A DNA stretch of 64,000 bases, taken from contig NZ_CP016444.1 of NCBI RefSeq assembly GCF_001742165.1, positions 1-64,000 of the forward strand. Reading direction: 5' to 3'. This document shows positions 25,541 to 34,601 of this stretch, one piece after another (position 1 is the stretch's first letter; the number at the start of each line of letters is the position of its first letter). Below the pieces are notes generated by a model. That model did no database searches and was not told the DNA's origin. It saw only the letters and a program-made list of their open reading frames with translations. The position numbers and the translations under genes are program-made. This DNA is from Burkholderia stabilis (GTDB taxonomy: Bacteria; Pseudomonadota; Gammaproteobacteria; Burkholderiales; Burkholderiaceae).

Positions 25541-27004
25541 TTATCGCCCGAGCGTGTGAGACGGTGCTTCGTCAAACTGCTTTCGATAACCGTTAATCAG
25601 CGTCGAACGGCTCTGCACACCCCAGCGCGTCGCCGTGGCGAGCACCCCGCCGTCGGATGCCACGCCGTCCACGAGTTCGGAACGGATGCGCTCCATGCGC
25701 TGGCGGCGGATCAGCTCGCTCGGCGACATGTTCAGGAACTTCCTGAACGCGCTCTGCAACGCGCGCTCCGTCACGCCAACCGCCACCGCAATGTCACGCA
25801 CGGATAGATCGGCATGTTCGAGATTGTCGAGCAGGAAGCTGTATGCGCGACGGTACCGCGCAGGCAGCCGCGCGCCGATGTCGTCGAGCTGCGACGTTTC
25901 GCGGATCTTGCGTTCGAGGAACGGAACCCGCACCGACAACGCTTCGCGCAAGCACTCCATCGATGTCAAGGCATAACGGCTGTAGAGTTGCTGCGCGTCC
26001 TGCATGCGGCCTTGCGCCTGGCGGGTCTTCGCTGCGCAATACAGGTACTCGATCTGCCGATGCCCGGCGAGGCCCGCCTGGCCGGTGCCGTACAGTGGCT
26101 CGAGGATCAGGTCTGCCGCTTGCGTCGCATTGCACGCGAGCATCGCGAGCGCGATCTCGAGCCGCAGCGTCCTCTGGTAGTCGTGGAGGTTCTGATCACG
26201 CGCCCAGTTCACGTGTTTCAGCAACTGCTCGCCCGCATTGCGTTCCGATCCGGTCGCTTCGCGAAGTTGACCGAGATAGTCGATACGGGCTCGCAACACG
26301 GGCATCTGCACACACGCAATATCCGCCGCGCTCTCTTCGGATTGAAGATAATCGTGCAGCGACATGCGCGCCAGGCGGCCATGTTTCGAGCCGGACTGCC
26401 AGTAGACGTGATCCTGCAACGCGGCGGACGAGCGCAGCGCACACTGCATCGCGATATCGAGCTTCAGCGCCACGATGAGCTCCCGCCAGTACGGCATGGT
26501 CGGCTCCTGCGTGTGTTCGACGAGCGCGCGCAATTCGTCCAGCTCGGTCAGCGCCTCGGTTACGCGGCCCAGTTCGTAGAGCACGCAGACGATGCCGACG
26601 CGAACTTCGACGAGGCGGTTCGTCGTGATGCTGTCCTCGTCCGCGGCACGGCCAAAGCATGCGAGCGCAGTACTGAACCGATAATGGATGAACGCCTGCC
26701 ATGCGGTGTTGCGGCACGATTCCGCCCGCATCGCCTGACGCGGCGCGCTGCTCATGCGCTGGGCCGTTCGATAGACCTCCTCGGCCTCCACGTCGCCGCC
26801 GGTCAGCAATTGCATGTCGGCATGCAGTTGAAGGCCGCTGGATCCGGCAGCCGGCGCGTCGACGTCATCCGCCCATCGACTCGCGAGTTGCCGCGCAACG
26901 CCGATATCGCCGGTGAAAATCAGGGTTCCGAAGCGCTCGCGATCCGAACTGAAACCGGGTGTTCCAAGATACGCGGCAAGCGGAAAATAAAGTGTCGAGA
27001 ACAT
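25541..27004 (-). CDS. hrpB: HrpB-type AraC-family activator of the T3SS regulon
   Basis: A 487-aa regulator with a long helical, TPR-like N-terminal region (about 1-370) and a C-terminal AraC/XylS DNA-binding domain (about 385-480; VRDIAVAVGVTERALQSAF and the second helix-turn-helix near residue 450). Size and architecture match HrpB of Ralstonia and HrpX of Xanthomonas, which bind PIP/hrpII boxes; the many such boxes in this window fit. I start at the ATG at 27004, which has GGGGA upstream; the frame extends six codons further. A 147-base AT-rich gap with inverted repeats separates it from hrcT, indicating its own HrpG-type promoter inside the T3SS operon. Confidence 0.93.
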   Translation of the reverse strand: MFSTLYFPLAAYLGTPGFSSDRERFGTLIFTGDIGVARQLASRWADDVDAPAAGSSGLQLHADMQLLTGGDVEAEEVYRTAQRMSSAPRQAMRAESCRNTAWQAFIHYRFSTALACFGRAADEDSITTNRLVEVRVGIVCVLYELGRVTEALTELDELRALVEHTQEPTMPYWRELIVALKLDIAMQCALRSSAALQDHVYWQSGSKHGRLARMSLHDYLQSEESAADIACVQMPVLRARIDYLGQLREATGSERNAGEQLLKHVNWARDQNLHDYQRTLRLEIALAMLACNATQAADLILEPLYGTGQAGLAGHRQIEYLYCAAKTRQAQGRMQDAQQLYSRYALTSMECLREALSVRVPFLERKIRETSQLDDIGARLPARYRRAYSFLLDNLEHADLSVRDIAVAVGVTERALQSAFRKFLNMSPSELIRRQRMERIRSELVDGVASDGGVLATATRWGVQSRSTLINGYRKQFDEAPSHTLGR

Positions 27005-27058
27005 GTCTGATCCCCAGTGCACGCAGGCCTTTCAGCGCTGCAATGGAGATCAGCGTAA

Positions 27059-27121
27059 CTCAATGAAATATTAAGAAACTCAACTAATCTTATTTCCCAA
27101 TATTTATTGAGAAATGTTGAG
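27059..27121 (-). promoter_or_regulatory. AT-rich inverted repeats before hrpB, candidate HrpG site
   Basis: CTCAATGAAATATT (27059-27072) is nearly mirrored by AATATTTATTGAG (27099-27111), and CTCAAC (27079-27084) by GTTGAG (27116-27121). The same motif thus appears as CTCAAY twice (20 bp apart) and RTTGAG twice (10 bp apart). Ten-base spacing of direct half-sites is usual for OmpR-family regulators, so HrpG is the natural candidate. No PIP box is present. Confidence 0.55.
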
Positions 27122-27151
27122 CGTGCCATTCCCGTCGAACGAACGACGCGA

Positions 27152-27967
27152 TCATTTCGCGTGATTCTGGAAGACATGACGCCACTGCGCTTCGAGCGAA
27201 CGCAGCGCCAGTTGGCCCTGCACCTGATCGACGAACAGCCCGATGAACATCGCGAGCATGGCAATCGCAACGGCGGCCTTCACCGGCTGGCTCAACGTCG
27301 AGATATCGAGCTTCGACGCGGATTTCGATATGAAGCCGAACGCGATGTCGATCAGCACGAGGATGAACAACAACGGCGCGGCGAGCTTGGCGATCGACTG
27401 CATCAACGTATCGGTCTGCCGGAGGACGAACGACTCCACGACGTCGCCGAAGATCGGCATACTCTCCGATACCGGCCACCAGTTGTACGATTCGTAGAGC
27501 GTCCCGAGCAGGAACGTCATCCCGCCGAGCGCCCAGAAAGCCATGATCGCAACCTGTTGCAACAGCGTGCCGACCGGCGTGCTTTGCACCTGGCTCACCG
27601 GATTGGTGATCTGGATGTTGTTGTGTCCGGTCAGATCGTCGATATACACACCGACGCTTTCGGCCACCCAGAACACCGTCGACGCCGCGTAACCCAGCAC
27701 GAGGCCGATCGCAGCCTCGCGCAACATCACTTCGATCAGGAACACGCCATGCAATGATTCGCTGAACGCGATCGGCTGGCCCACCGCGACATAGGCGCTG
27801 AACACGATCGCCAGCGCATTGCGCACCAGCCCCTGGATCACGCCGTCGGCGGTTGGCGGGAACACGAACATCAACACGTACAGCCTGAGCGCGCAGACCC
27901 CCGTGACGGTCAGATAGCCGATGAAGAGGCTATGCAGGGCAACCAGCGGTTCGAGCGTCTGGATCAT
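27152..27967 (-). CDS. hrcT: T3SS export apparatus protein HrcT (SctT)
   Basis: A 271-aa inner-membrane protein of the FliR/SpaR/YscT family with about six to eight hydrophobic segments (YLTVTGVCALRLYVLMFVFP near the start, FILVLIDIAFGFISKSASKL in the second half). Length is normal. It is part of the SctRST export gate. The gene starts six bases after hrpB7 and is the last structural gene before the hrpB promoter gap. Confidence 0.94.
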   Translation of the reverse strand: MIQTLEPLVALHSLFIGYLTVTGVCALRLYVLMFVFPPTADGVIQGLVRNALAIVFSAYVAVGQPIAFSESLHGVFLIEVMLREAAIGLVLGYAASTVFWVAESVGVYIDDLTGHNNIQITNPVSQVQSTPVGTLLQQVAIMAFWALGGMTFLLGTLYESYNWWPVSESMPIFGDVVESFVLRQTDTLMQSIAKLAAPLLFILVLIDIAFGFISKSASKLDISTLSQPVKAAVAIAMLAMFIGLFVDQVQGQLALRSLEAQWRHVFQNHAK

Positions 27968-27973
27968 CGGGGG

Positions 27974-28489
27974 TCATCCTTGCAACGCGCGACGCCGGAT
28001 GAACCGGGCGGTCGCCATTTCTTCGTTCTCTTCGTCCTGCGCATCCTCGCGCGCAAGATCCAGCGCCCGGCGGATCGCCGCGATCCGCTCATCGCATTGC
28101 TCGATCTTCTGCGTGGCGGTCGCGATCTGCCGCTGCAGCGTCGAGATCGCACTTTCAGCACGTTCGAGTTCGCCGTCGAGTTTTTCCAGTTCCGCCACCA
28201 TCCCGCGTTTGCGGTCGCTCACCACGCCGATATATCGCACGCACTGCGTGAACGACTCGATCGAGAACCCGTCACCGTCGCTCGTCATGCGATCGATACG
28301 CGCTTGCTGGCCGGCGATGGTCCGCTCTTCGCCCTCGATCTGTTCGCGCTTCATCGCACGGCGCTCCAGCAGCGTGCTTCTTTCGCCGAACCGCGTGGCG
28401 AGCTCGCCGCGCCATCCGTCGATCTCACGGGTACGACGGGCATTCGCATGCGTGAGCGCGGCGATCCGGCGTTGGCTGACCGCCGTCAT
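27974..28489 (-). CDS. hrpB7: HrpB7/HrpD-type T3SS coiled-coil protein (SctO-like)
   Basis: A 171-aa, highly charged, almost wholly helical protein (RKRGMVAELEKLDGELERAE; ATQKIEQCDERIAAIRRALD). Position directly after the ATPase gene and the length match HrpB7 of Xanthomonas and HrpD of Ralstonia, equivalent to the FliJ/YscO stalk that links ATPase and export gate. The start overlaps the hrcN stop by one base (TGATG), so translation is coupled. Sequence conservation in this family is low, so the call rests mainly on order and shape. Confidence 0.88.
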   Translation of the reverse strand: MTAVSQRRIAALTHANARRTREIDGWRGELATRFGERSTLLERRAMKREQIEGEERTIAGQQARIDRMTSDGDGFSIESFTQCVRYIGVVSDRKRGMVAELEKLDGELERAESAISTLQRQIATATQKIEQCDERIAAIRRALDLAREDAQDEENEEMATARFIRRRALQG

Positions 28490-29835
28490 CAGGTGCCGAT
28501 CAACGCATAAAGCTGCGCTTCCGTATCGGACGGCTCGACGATTTCGTCGGTATGCTGCGACAGGAATGCCTTGATCGCGTCGTGCCGCTCGATCGCCTCG
28601 TCAGCCAGTTGGTTCGCACCCGGTTTGTATTCGCCCATCTGCACCAGCATTTCGATTTCACGGTACTTCGCCATCAGGGTGCGCACCCGCGCGGCTGCAT
28701 CGACATACGATGCGGGCATCACCTGCGACATCACGCGCGACAGGCTGCCGAGCACGTCGACGGCCGGATACTGGTTGCGGGCCGCGATCTCGCGCGAAAG
28801 GATCATGTGCCCGTCGAGAATCCCGCGCACTTCTTCCGCGATCGGATCGTTGCCGCTCTCGTCCTCGGCGAGTACCGTGTAGAGCGCCGTGATCGAACCG
28901 GTCGCCCCCATGCCGGCGCGCTCCAGCAGGCGCGGCAGCTCGGCGAAGATCGAGGGCGGGAAGCCGCGCCGCGCAGGCGGTTCGCCCGCGGCCAGGCCGA
29001 TCTCGCGCCCGGCCCGCGCGAAACGCGTCAGCGAATCCATCATCAGCAGCACGCGCAGGCCGCGGTCGCGAAAATACTCGGCGATCGCGGTTGCCACGTA
29101 GGCGGCCTTCGCGCGTTCCATCGACGAGCGATCGGATGTCGCGCACACGACCACCGAGCGCGCCATGCCGGCGGGCCCGAGTATCAGTTCGACGAACTCC
29201 CGCACTTCCCGGCCACGCTCGCCGATCAGCGCGATCACGTTGACATCGCAATCGGCGCCCCGCGCGAACATGCCGAGCAGCGTGCTTTTACCGACGCCCG
29301 CCGGCGCGAAGATACCCATCCGCTGCCCTTCCGCGAGCGTCATCATCGCGTCCACCACACGCACCCCGGTGGCGACGGGCGTATCGATCAGCCGCCGGCT
29401 CATCGGCTCCGGCGGGGAGGCGAACACCGGCTGCCACTCGTCGGATTCGATCGGCGGGCCGCCATCGACGGGATCGCCGAGGCTGTCGATGACGCGGCCG
29501 AGCAGCATGTCGCCGACCTTGACCGAGAGCGAGCGCCCGAGCCCGATCACCTGGGTCGAGCGCGAAATGTCCGTCAATCTCGAGAATGGCGACACCAGCG
29601 CGAAATCGCGCGTGAACCCGATCACCTCCGCCTGCTGCAGCAGGACGCCGCCCGGCGTGCGCAGCTCGCACAGCTCGCCGAGCGATACGTCGAGGCCGCC
29701 GACCTTGACGAGCGTGCCGATCACTTCGATCACCTTGCCGGTGCGCGACACGCCCGGCTGCAACAGGATTTCGCGCTCGATCTCGTCCGTCAGCCGCTCG
29801 AACCTCAGCGTCTGGTCAAACCATTCTCTCTTCAT
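28489..29835 (-). CDS. hrcN: T3SS ATPase HrcN (SctN)
   Basis: A 448-aa F1-beta/FliI-type ATPase. The Walker A loop is [10 protein letters not shown] (about 176-185) and the Walker B segment is [23 protein letters not shown] and the SRVMSQVM region follow, all normal for the family. It forms the cytosolic hexamer that releases chaperones and unfolds substrates. The start overlaps the hrcL stop by four bases (ATGA). Confidence 0.97.
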   Translation of the reverse strand: MKREWFDQTLRFERLTDEIEREILLQPGVSRTGKVIEVIGTLVKVGGLDVSLGELCELRTPGGVLLQQAEVIGFTRDFALVSPFSRLTDISRSTQVIGLGRSLSVKVGDMLLGRVIDSLGDPVDGGPPIESDEWQPVFASPPEPMSRRLIDTPVATGVRVVDAMMTLAEGQRMGIFAPAGVGKSTLLGMFARGADCDVNVIALIGERGREVREFVELILGPAGMARSVVVCATSDRSSMERAKAAYVATAIAEYFRDRGLRVLLMMDSLTRFARAGREIGLAAGEPPARRGFPPSIFAELPRLLERAGMGATGSITALYTVLAEDESGNDPIAEEVRGILDGHMILSREIAARNQYPAVDVLGSLSRVMSQVMPASYVDAAARVRTLMAKYREIEMLVQMGEYKPGANQLADEAIERHDAIKAFLSQHTDEIVEPSDTEAQLYALIGT

Positions 29836-30635
29836 CGTGATACCTCGGCGGGCTGCACGCCATCGGGCTCGACGTCATCCGCGCCCGTCCACGCGCGTGC
29901 GTCGCCTGCATCGATTTGATCCTGATAGATCGAACGCTTCAACGCGCGGGAAACCGCCCGGCGCATCGCCTGCAATTGCGTTTTCAGGCTCGCGTCGACC
30001 GAACCGAAATCGGTTTCGCAAATGCACGCGCCCGGCGCAAGCTGCTTGTCGGCGACGATCGACACGGGAATCGGCCGGCCGAGATCGCGCCATTTCGCCG
30101 CCAGCTGATCGAATGCGGCACGCGCCGATTCGTAATCCTGCGGATTGACCGACACGCGAAGATACGTGGAGTTCTCGATGATCCGGTCGACGGTCGACAA
30201 CGCGCGCGAGAACAGCGCCTCGCGATCCACGCTCTGGACGATGCTTTCGACCGCCGACGCGATGATGTCCGCCAGTCGCTCGCGCATGCGAACCTGCAGG
30301 CGATTCTGCGCATCGGTTGCATCGGCGAGACGCTCCACCCACTCCGCCAGCGCGCGGTTCGAGCCTTCGCGATAACCGCGCTTCGTGGCCGTCTCGTAGG
30401 TGTCGTGGGCCGTTTCCAGCAACGCCCCGGCCTGTGCCTCGGCCGCCGCGACGATCTCCGCGGCCTCGGCCCGCGCCTGCGCGAGCACGCGTGCCCGATC
30501 GTCGTCGAGTTGCCCGTAGGCCTCGGCGATCGACAAAAGATGCCCGAACGTCTCGCGCCGGACCACGTCCCCGTGCAAGCCCAGCTGCACGTCCTCGCCA
30601 GCTGCGAGCCGGCTGTTGTTCAGCCAAATAACCAT
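29832..30635 (-). CDS. hrcL: T3SS ATPase stator HrcL (HrpB5, SctL)
   Basis: A 267-aa FliH/YscL-type protein. An Ala/Glu-rich helix (about 45-95, [20 protein letters not shown]) precedes a globular C-terminal domain (about 110-245). I choose the ATG at 30635, with AGGAG five bases upstream, over a GTG two codons earlier. The gene overlaps hrpB4 by 16 bases. HrcL binds HrcN and links it to the HrcQ cytosolic ring. Confidence 0.93.
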   Translation of the reverse strand: MVIWLNNSRLAAGEDVQLGLHGDVVRRETFGHLLSIAEAYGQLDDDRARVLAQARAEAAEIVAAAEAQAGALLETAHDTYETATKRGYREGSNRALAEWVERLADATDAQNRLQVRMRERLADIIASAVESIVQSVDREALFSRALSTVDRIIENSTYLRVSVNPQDYESARAAFDQLAAKWRDLGRPIPVSIVADKQLAPGACICETDFGSVDASLKTQLQAMRRAVSRALKRSIYQDQIDAGDARAWTGADDVEPDGVQPAEVSR

Positions 30636-31390
30636 GCCCACTCCTGGAGCAAATCCGGCAGGCGGCGAAACATGCCGGCCGTGCCCGCCTCATCGTGTTG
30701 CGTCGGCAATGCAGTGAGCCACGCCGGAAGCGCCAGATGCCGGGGCAGCGCCAGTCGGGCCAATGGAAACGGCGACGCGCCCGTCACTTTCAGGTCGCGA
30801 AGTATCAGCGACATGCCCTCGACCGCCAGCTTGTCCGCGTCGACAGCGGCCAGCGGCGGCATCGACGCCGCCGCGAGCCGCGCGATATCGTTCGCGCTGT
30901 CCGGATTCGCGCCGCTCATCAGCCTGTCCAGATCGAGTCCGGTCCACTCGGCGAGCCGCCGCTGCGCGCGCCGGTCGATCAACCGCCTGACCTCGCCGCG
31001 GCGCAGCAGCAACGCGCGCATTCGGCAGATCTGCATCGCCAGCCGCGCCGGCACGACGTCCAGCAGCGACGCATTCGGTTGCGCCGCGGAGACCGGCCCG
31101 GCACGCATGAATCCCCCTTGCGACAACGCGGCGATCGCGGGCGGCGTCACGCCCAGCGCGCGGATCAGTGCCCGGGAACAGCGGACGGCAATGTCCGGCG
31201 ACGCGCATGCCAGCCTGTCGCGCCAGTTCGGCAACGATTGCTCCGGCACGTCGAGCGACGCCGCCACCCACGACGGGTGCGCCCAGTCCGCTGCCTGATC
31301 CACGTTGCGCCGATAATGATCGAGCGCAGCCGCGACGCGCACGGCCGGCGCGCCCGAGTCGAACGTCGCCGGGGTCGCGAGTCCGGCCAC
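30620..31390 (-). CDS. hrpB4: HrpB4-type T3SS protein (SctK-like)
   Basis: A 256-aa soluble, Ala/Leu-rich protein located between hrcJ and hrcL, exactly where hrpB4 (hrpH in Ralstonia) lies. HrpB4 is essential for secretion in relatives and is considered the YscK/SctK sorting-platform protein. No distinct motif is visible; the call is from position and length. It starts three bases after hrcJ. Confidence 0.85.
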   Translation of the reverse strand: MAGLATPATFDSGAPAVRVAAALDHYRRNVDQAADWAHPSWVAASLDVPEQSLPNWRDRLACASPDIAVRCSRALIRALGVTPPAIAALSQGGFMRAGPVSAAQPNASLLDVVPARLAMQICRMRALLLRRGEVRRLIDRRAQRRLAEWTGLDLDRLMSGANPDSANDIARLAAASMPPLAAVDADKLAVEGMSLILRDLKVTGASPFPLARLALPRHLALPAWLTALPTQHDEAGTAGMFRRLPDLLQEWAWLFG

Positions 31391-31393
31391 CGC

Positions 31394-32239
31394 CTACGAT
31401 TCCTTGCGGGCCGGCCGCAGGCGTGCGGCGAACGTATCGAGCCAGCCCGGCAGCGGCGGCACGCGGCGTTTCAGGCCAAACCGATAAACCGCGAATCCGG
31501 CGCCCGCGAGCAGCGCGACCAGACCGCCGAAGAGCATCACCATCGACCACGGGCTCGACGCGGGTGCGGGGAGCCTCGACAGCTCGAGCGGGTCGGCCGC
31601 GACGGTCGTGACGCTCACATGGTCGTAGGTCAGCCCTTCGACGCTATGCATGACGAGCGTCTTGATCTGCGGGATCAACGTGTTGATGTCCGTGTCCGGA
31701 CGATACTTGATGAACACGGCGGCCGACGACGGCTTGATGTCCTGCGCGAGCGGATCGTTGTTCGGCAGCACGATCTGGACGCGCGCGACCATCACGCCGT
31801 CGATCTTCGACAAGGTCGAGGACAACTCCTGCGATACGCCATAAACGAATCTGACCCGCTCTTCCGTCGGTGTCGATACGAGACCGTCCTTCTTGAACAG
31901 ATTCCCCAGATCGTCGAACTTGCTGCGCGGCAATCCATGCGCACGCAGCACCTGCATCGCGCGCACCAGCTGGCGGTCCTCGACGTCGAGCGTCCAGCTC
32001 TTGCCGCCATCCGAACTGTCCTTGCTCGCGTCGACACCCTGCTCGAGCAGCGCAACCAGCATTTCGTTGGCGTCCGGCTCGGTGAGATTGCCGTAGACCT
32101 CTTTCTTGCATCCGGCAAGGATGACTGCGCAAAGCATCACGATCATCAAACGTGAAACCGGCCGGCCCGGCCTCGCGGTACGGTGCGCCGATCCGCATGC
32201 GCAGCCGGTCGCGATGTTTCGCTTCGCTGGGAATGTCAT
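31394..32239 (-). CDS. hrcJ: T3SS inner MS-ring lipoprotein HrcJ (SctJ)
   Basis: A 281-aa YscJ/FliF-type lipoprotein. A lipobox (VILAGC, Cys44) follows a hydrophobic stretch. The two periplasmic ring-building domains follow (LTEPDANEMLVALLEQGVDA; VMVARVQIVLPNNDPL), then a C-terminal transmembrane helix (about 232-254, SMVMLFGGLVALLAGAGFAV). The ATG at 32239 overlaps the hrpB2 stop (ATGA) and gives a 31-residue extension before the hydrophobic core, longer than usual; an internal ATG at 32146 is possible but lacks a basic n-region. Confidence 0.95.
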   Translation of the reverse strand: MTFPAKRNIATGCACGSAHRTARPGRPVSRLMIVMLCAVILAGCKKEVYGNLTEPDANEMLVALLEQGVDASKDSSDGGKSWTLDVEDRQLVRAMQVLRAHGLPRSKFDDLGNLFKKDGLVSTPTEERVRFVYGVSQELSSTLSKIDGVMVARVQIVLPNNDPLAQDIKPSSAAVFIKYRPDTDINTLIPQIKTLVMHSVEGLTYDHVSVTTVAADPLELSRLPAPASSPWSMVMLFGGLVALLAGAGFAVYRFGLKRRVPPLPGWLDTFAARLRPARKES

Positions 32240-32628
32240 TGGTTCTTCATCAGGGTCTCGACCGACGATTTCGACGATTCCACCAGGCTCATCTTGACCT
32301 GCATGTTCATCTGCGTGCTCGTCAGTTCGAACATCATCTGCACCGAACGATCCGTCATCTCCGTGAGCGACATCCCCGGCATTTCCGCCGGCAACCGCTG
32401 TACATCATCAATGACCTTCATGAACTGCGCATCCTCCGCCGCGAGGGCCTTCGCTACCGGTGAGGAGGCTCCGGTATGGTCATGCTCGGGCGGCGCCATC
32501 GAGGCTCGCTCCATCAACATCCGGAATTTGTCACCCAGCTCGGACGTTCCGGCGGCCGGGGTCGACGCAGGCGCCATCGTCTCGGTGGCGGCACTCAGCA
32601 CCGCTTCGGGCACGGTCTGGACGGACAT
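32236..32628 (-). CDS. hrpB2: HrpB2, T3SS inner-rod/early substrate (SctI-like)
   Basis: A 130-aa protein whose Met-rich C-terminal helix (TQMNMQVKMSLVESSKSSVE) is the hallmark of HrpB2/YscI-type rod proteins. In relatives HrpB2 is needed for pilus assembly and is itself secreted. AGGAGG lies seven bases before the ATG, a strong site fitting high expression. It is located 17 bases after hrpB1. Confidence 0.92.
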   Translation of the reverse strand: MSVQTVPEAVLSAATETMAPASTPAAGTSELGDKFRMLMERASMAPPEHDHTGASSPVAKALAAEDAQFMKVIDDVQRLPAEMPGMSLTEMTDRSVQMMFELTSTQMNMQVKMSLVESSKSSVETLMKNQ

Positions 32629-32645
32629 GTCGGATCCTCCTGGAT

Positions 32646-33227
32646 TCAGGCGCGCAGAAAGGTACTGCCGCCCTGAAACACTTCGGCTGCGCTCGCGTGA
32701 TCGCGCCGCGCGTCGCTTTCCGGCTCGCCGGCATCGGCTGCCGCGCCGGATTCCTGCAGCGATGCGGGAACGACGAACGGCTGGCCCGGACGATGGTCGC
32801 GCACCGCGCGATTCACCTCGTCCTTCACTTCCAGCGCCCGCACCAGCGCACGCGTTTCCTTGTTGTCGGGATCATCCGCGAGCGCTTCGCTGGCAACCTG
32901 CCGCCACGCCGGATCGTCCATGGACGACAGCGTGAACGCAAGCAACGCCTTGGCATAGCCGAATTTCGGCCGCAACTCGATCACGCGCAGCAGAATCTGG
33001 CTCGCCTCGTGCCACTGCCCTTTCACCATGCGCAGAATGCCGTCGAGCGTATCGATCTCGACCACCCGCGGGCGCAGGACCCGCAACGCATCGATCACCT
33101 GCTCGATGTCGAACAGGTCGACGTGCGTGTTCGGGAAGTTGTCCAGCAGCGCAACGGAAGCCGTCTCGATCAACCCGCCGATGATGTCCGGGCTGCAGTT
33201 CAGATACTCGGGCGTGTCTGCGGTCAT
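32646..33227 (-). CDS. hrpB1: HrpB1/HrpK T3SS protein
   Basis: A 193-aa protein with a helical TPR-like repeat region (VIDALRVLRPRVVEIDTLDG; QILLRVIELRPKFGYAKALL) and a disordered Ala/Glu/Asp-rich C-terminus. It matches HrpB1 of Xanthomonas/HrpK of Ralstonia, periplasmic proteins that bind peptidoglycan. AGGAG precedes the ATG at 33227. It is the first gene of the minus-strand T3SS operon and has a perfect PIP box with -10 upstream. Confidence 0.92.
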   Translation of the reverse strand: MTADTPEYLNCSPDIIGGLIETASVALLDNFPNTHVDLFDIEQVIDALRVLRPRVVEIDTLDGILRMVKGQWHEASQILLRVIELRPKFGYAKALLAFTLSSMDDPAWRQVASEALADDPDNKETRALVRALEVKDEVNRAVRDHRPGQPFVVPASLQESGAAADAGEPESDARRDHASAAEVFQGGSTFLRA

Positions 33228-33295
33228 GGCTTGTGCTCCTGCGATGGAATTGAGACCGACGCGGCAGCGTCGTCGGGCCGATATCGGCAGCTCCG

Positions 33296-33356
33296 ACCAT
33301 AACAATTCCCTCTCGCCGGCCCGATATGAGCGCGAAGCAAGTACGCGCGATGCGAA
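33296..33356 (-). promoter_or_regulatory. Perfect PIP box plus -10 for the hrpB1 operon
   Basis: Minus strand TTCGC (33356-33352), 15 bases, TTCGC (33336-33332), 30 bases, TATGGT (33301-33296). The hrpB1 start follows about 70 bases downstream. Confidence 0.93.
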
Positions 33357-33391
33357 GCGAGCCGCTGTTGCGGCAGTCTTGCCCGCCGAGC

Positions 33392-33453
33392 TTCGGCTCA
33401 CGCCCCGCCGCTTCGCATCACGCGGCCGTGTCATCCCGGGCAAACGTTAGTGT
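33392..33453 (+). promoter_or_regulatory. PIP box plus -10 for the hrcU operon
   Basis: TTCGG (33392-33396), 15 bases, TTCGC (33412-33416), 31 bases, TAGTGT (33448-33453). It lies back to back with the hrpB1 box, the two boxes being 35 bases apart, and hrcU starts 60 bases after the -10. Confidence 0.9.
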
Positions 33454-33513
33454 CGGGCCGGAAGCATCACGGCGCGCGTCCCGTTTCGCCGGAACCCGTA
33501 ACCGCAGGCCGCC

Positions 33514-34581
33514 ATGAGCGACGAAAAGACCGAGCAACCCACCGACAAGAAACTCGAGGATGCGCGCGACGACGGCGAGGTATCGCGCAGCACCGATTTC
33601 TCCGGTGCGCTGTCGATGGCGGGCGCGCTCGTCGCGCTGATCGCGTCGGTGCCGCTCATGCGTGACGGGCTGCACGAGATCGTGACGATCCCGCTGTCGT
33701 TCGTCGCGCAGGAACATACGCTGCAGACCGTCGACGACAACCTGCTCCGGATCGGCGCCGCGGCCCTGAAGATGATCCTGCCGTGCGTGCTCGCCGCCGC
33801 GCTCGCGTCGATAGCGGGCAGCATCGCGCAGGTCGGCTTTCGCATCGCCACCAAGCCGGTCACGCCGAACATGGAGTCCGTCAGCCCGGCAAGCGGCCTG
33901 AAACGGATCTTCTCGGCGAAAAGCCTGATCGATTGCGTGAAGATGATCGTCAACGCGATCCTCATCGGCTGGGTGATGTGGCAATCGATCAAGTGGCTGT
34001 TCCCGCTCGTCGTGGGGTCCATCTACCAGCCGCTCGCCGGCCTGTCGCTGATGTTCTGGGACATGCTCGCGAAGCTCGCCGCGATCTCGATCGGCATCTT
34101 CCTGCTGGTCGGCGCGATCGACGTCAAGCTGCAGCGCTTCCTGTTCATCAAGAAAATGAAGATGAGCAAGGACGAGGTCAAGCGCGAACACAAGGAGCAG
34201 GACGGCAGCCCGGAAATCAAGCGGGAACGCCGCCGCATCGCGCGCGAGCAGGCCACGGCGCCCCCGCAGCCGAGGATCGGCCTGGCGAACGTACTCGTGG
34301 TCAATCCCACCCACTTCGCGGTTGCGGTGCGTTATGCGCCCGACGAGCATCCGCTGCCTTTGGTGATCGCGAAGGGCATGGACGAGAATGCCGCGGCGTT
34401 GCGGCGCGCCGCCCGCGACGCCGGCGTGCCGATCATCGGCAACCCGCCCGTCGCGCGGGCGCTCTACAAGGTCACGCTGAACCATCCGGTGCCGGAAGAG
34501 CTGTTCGAGGCGGTCGCCGCGATCCTGCGCTGGGTCGACGCGATCGGCGCGAGCCGCGAGCCCGATTCGTACGCCCCCTGA
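33514..34581 (+). CDS. hrcU: T3SS autoproteolytic switch protein HrcU (SctU)
   Basis: A 355-aa FlhB/YscU-type inner-membrane protein. A charged N-terminus (MSDEKTEQPTDKKLEDARDD) precedes four transmembrane segments (about 25-205), then a cytosolic domain with the self-cleavage site NPTH (264-267, VVNPTHFAVAV). Cleavage there permits the switch to late substrates. It is the first gene of the plus-strand operon. Confidence 0.97.
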   Translation: MSDEKTEQPTDKKLEDARDDGEVSRSTDFSGALSMAGALVALIASVPLMRDGLHEIVTIPLSFVAQEHTLQTVDDNLLRIGAAALKMILPCVLAAALASIAGSIAQVGFRIATKPVTPNMESVSPASGLKRIFSAKSLIDCVKMIVNAILIGWVMWQSIKWLFPLVVGSIYQPLAGLSLMFWDMLAKLAAISIGIFLLVGAIDVKLQRFLFIKKMKMSKDEVKREHKEQDGSPEIKRERRRIAREQATAPPQPRIGLANVLVVNPTHFAVAVRYAPDEHPLPLVIAKGMDENAAALRRAARDAGVPIIGNPPVARALYKVTLNHPVPEELFEAVAAILRWVDAIGASREPDSYAP

Positions 34582-34601
34582 CTTCTTCGCCGAGCACTCC
34601 G

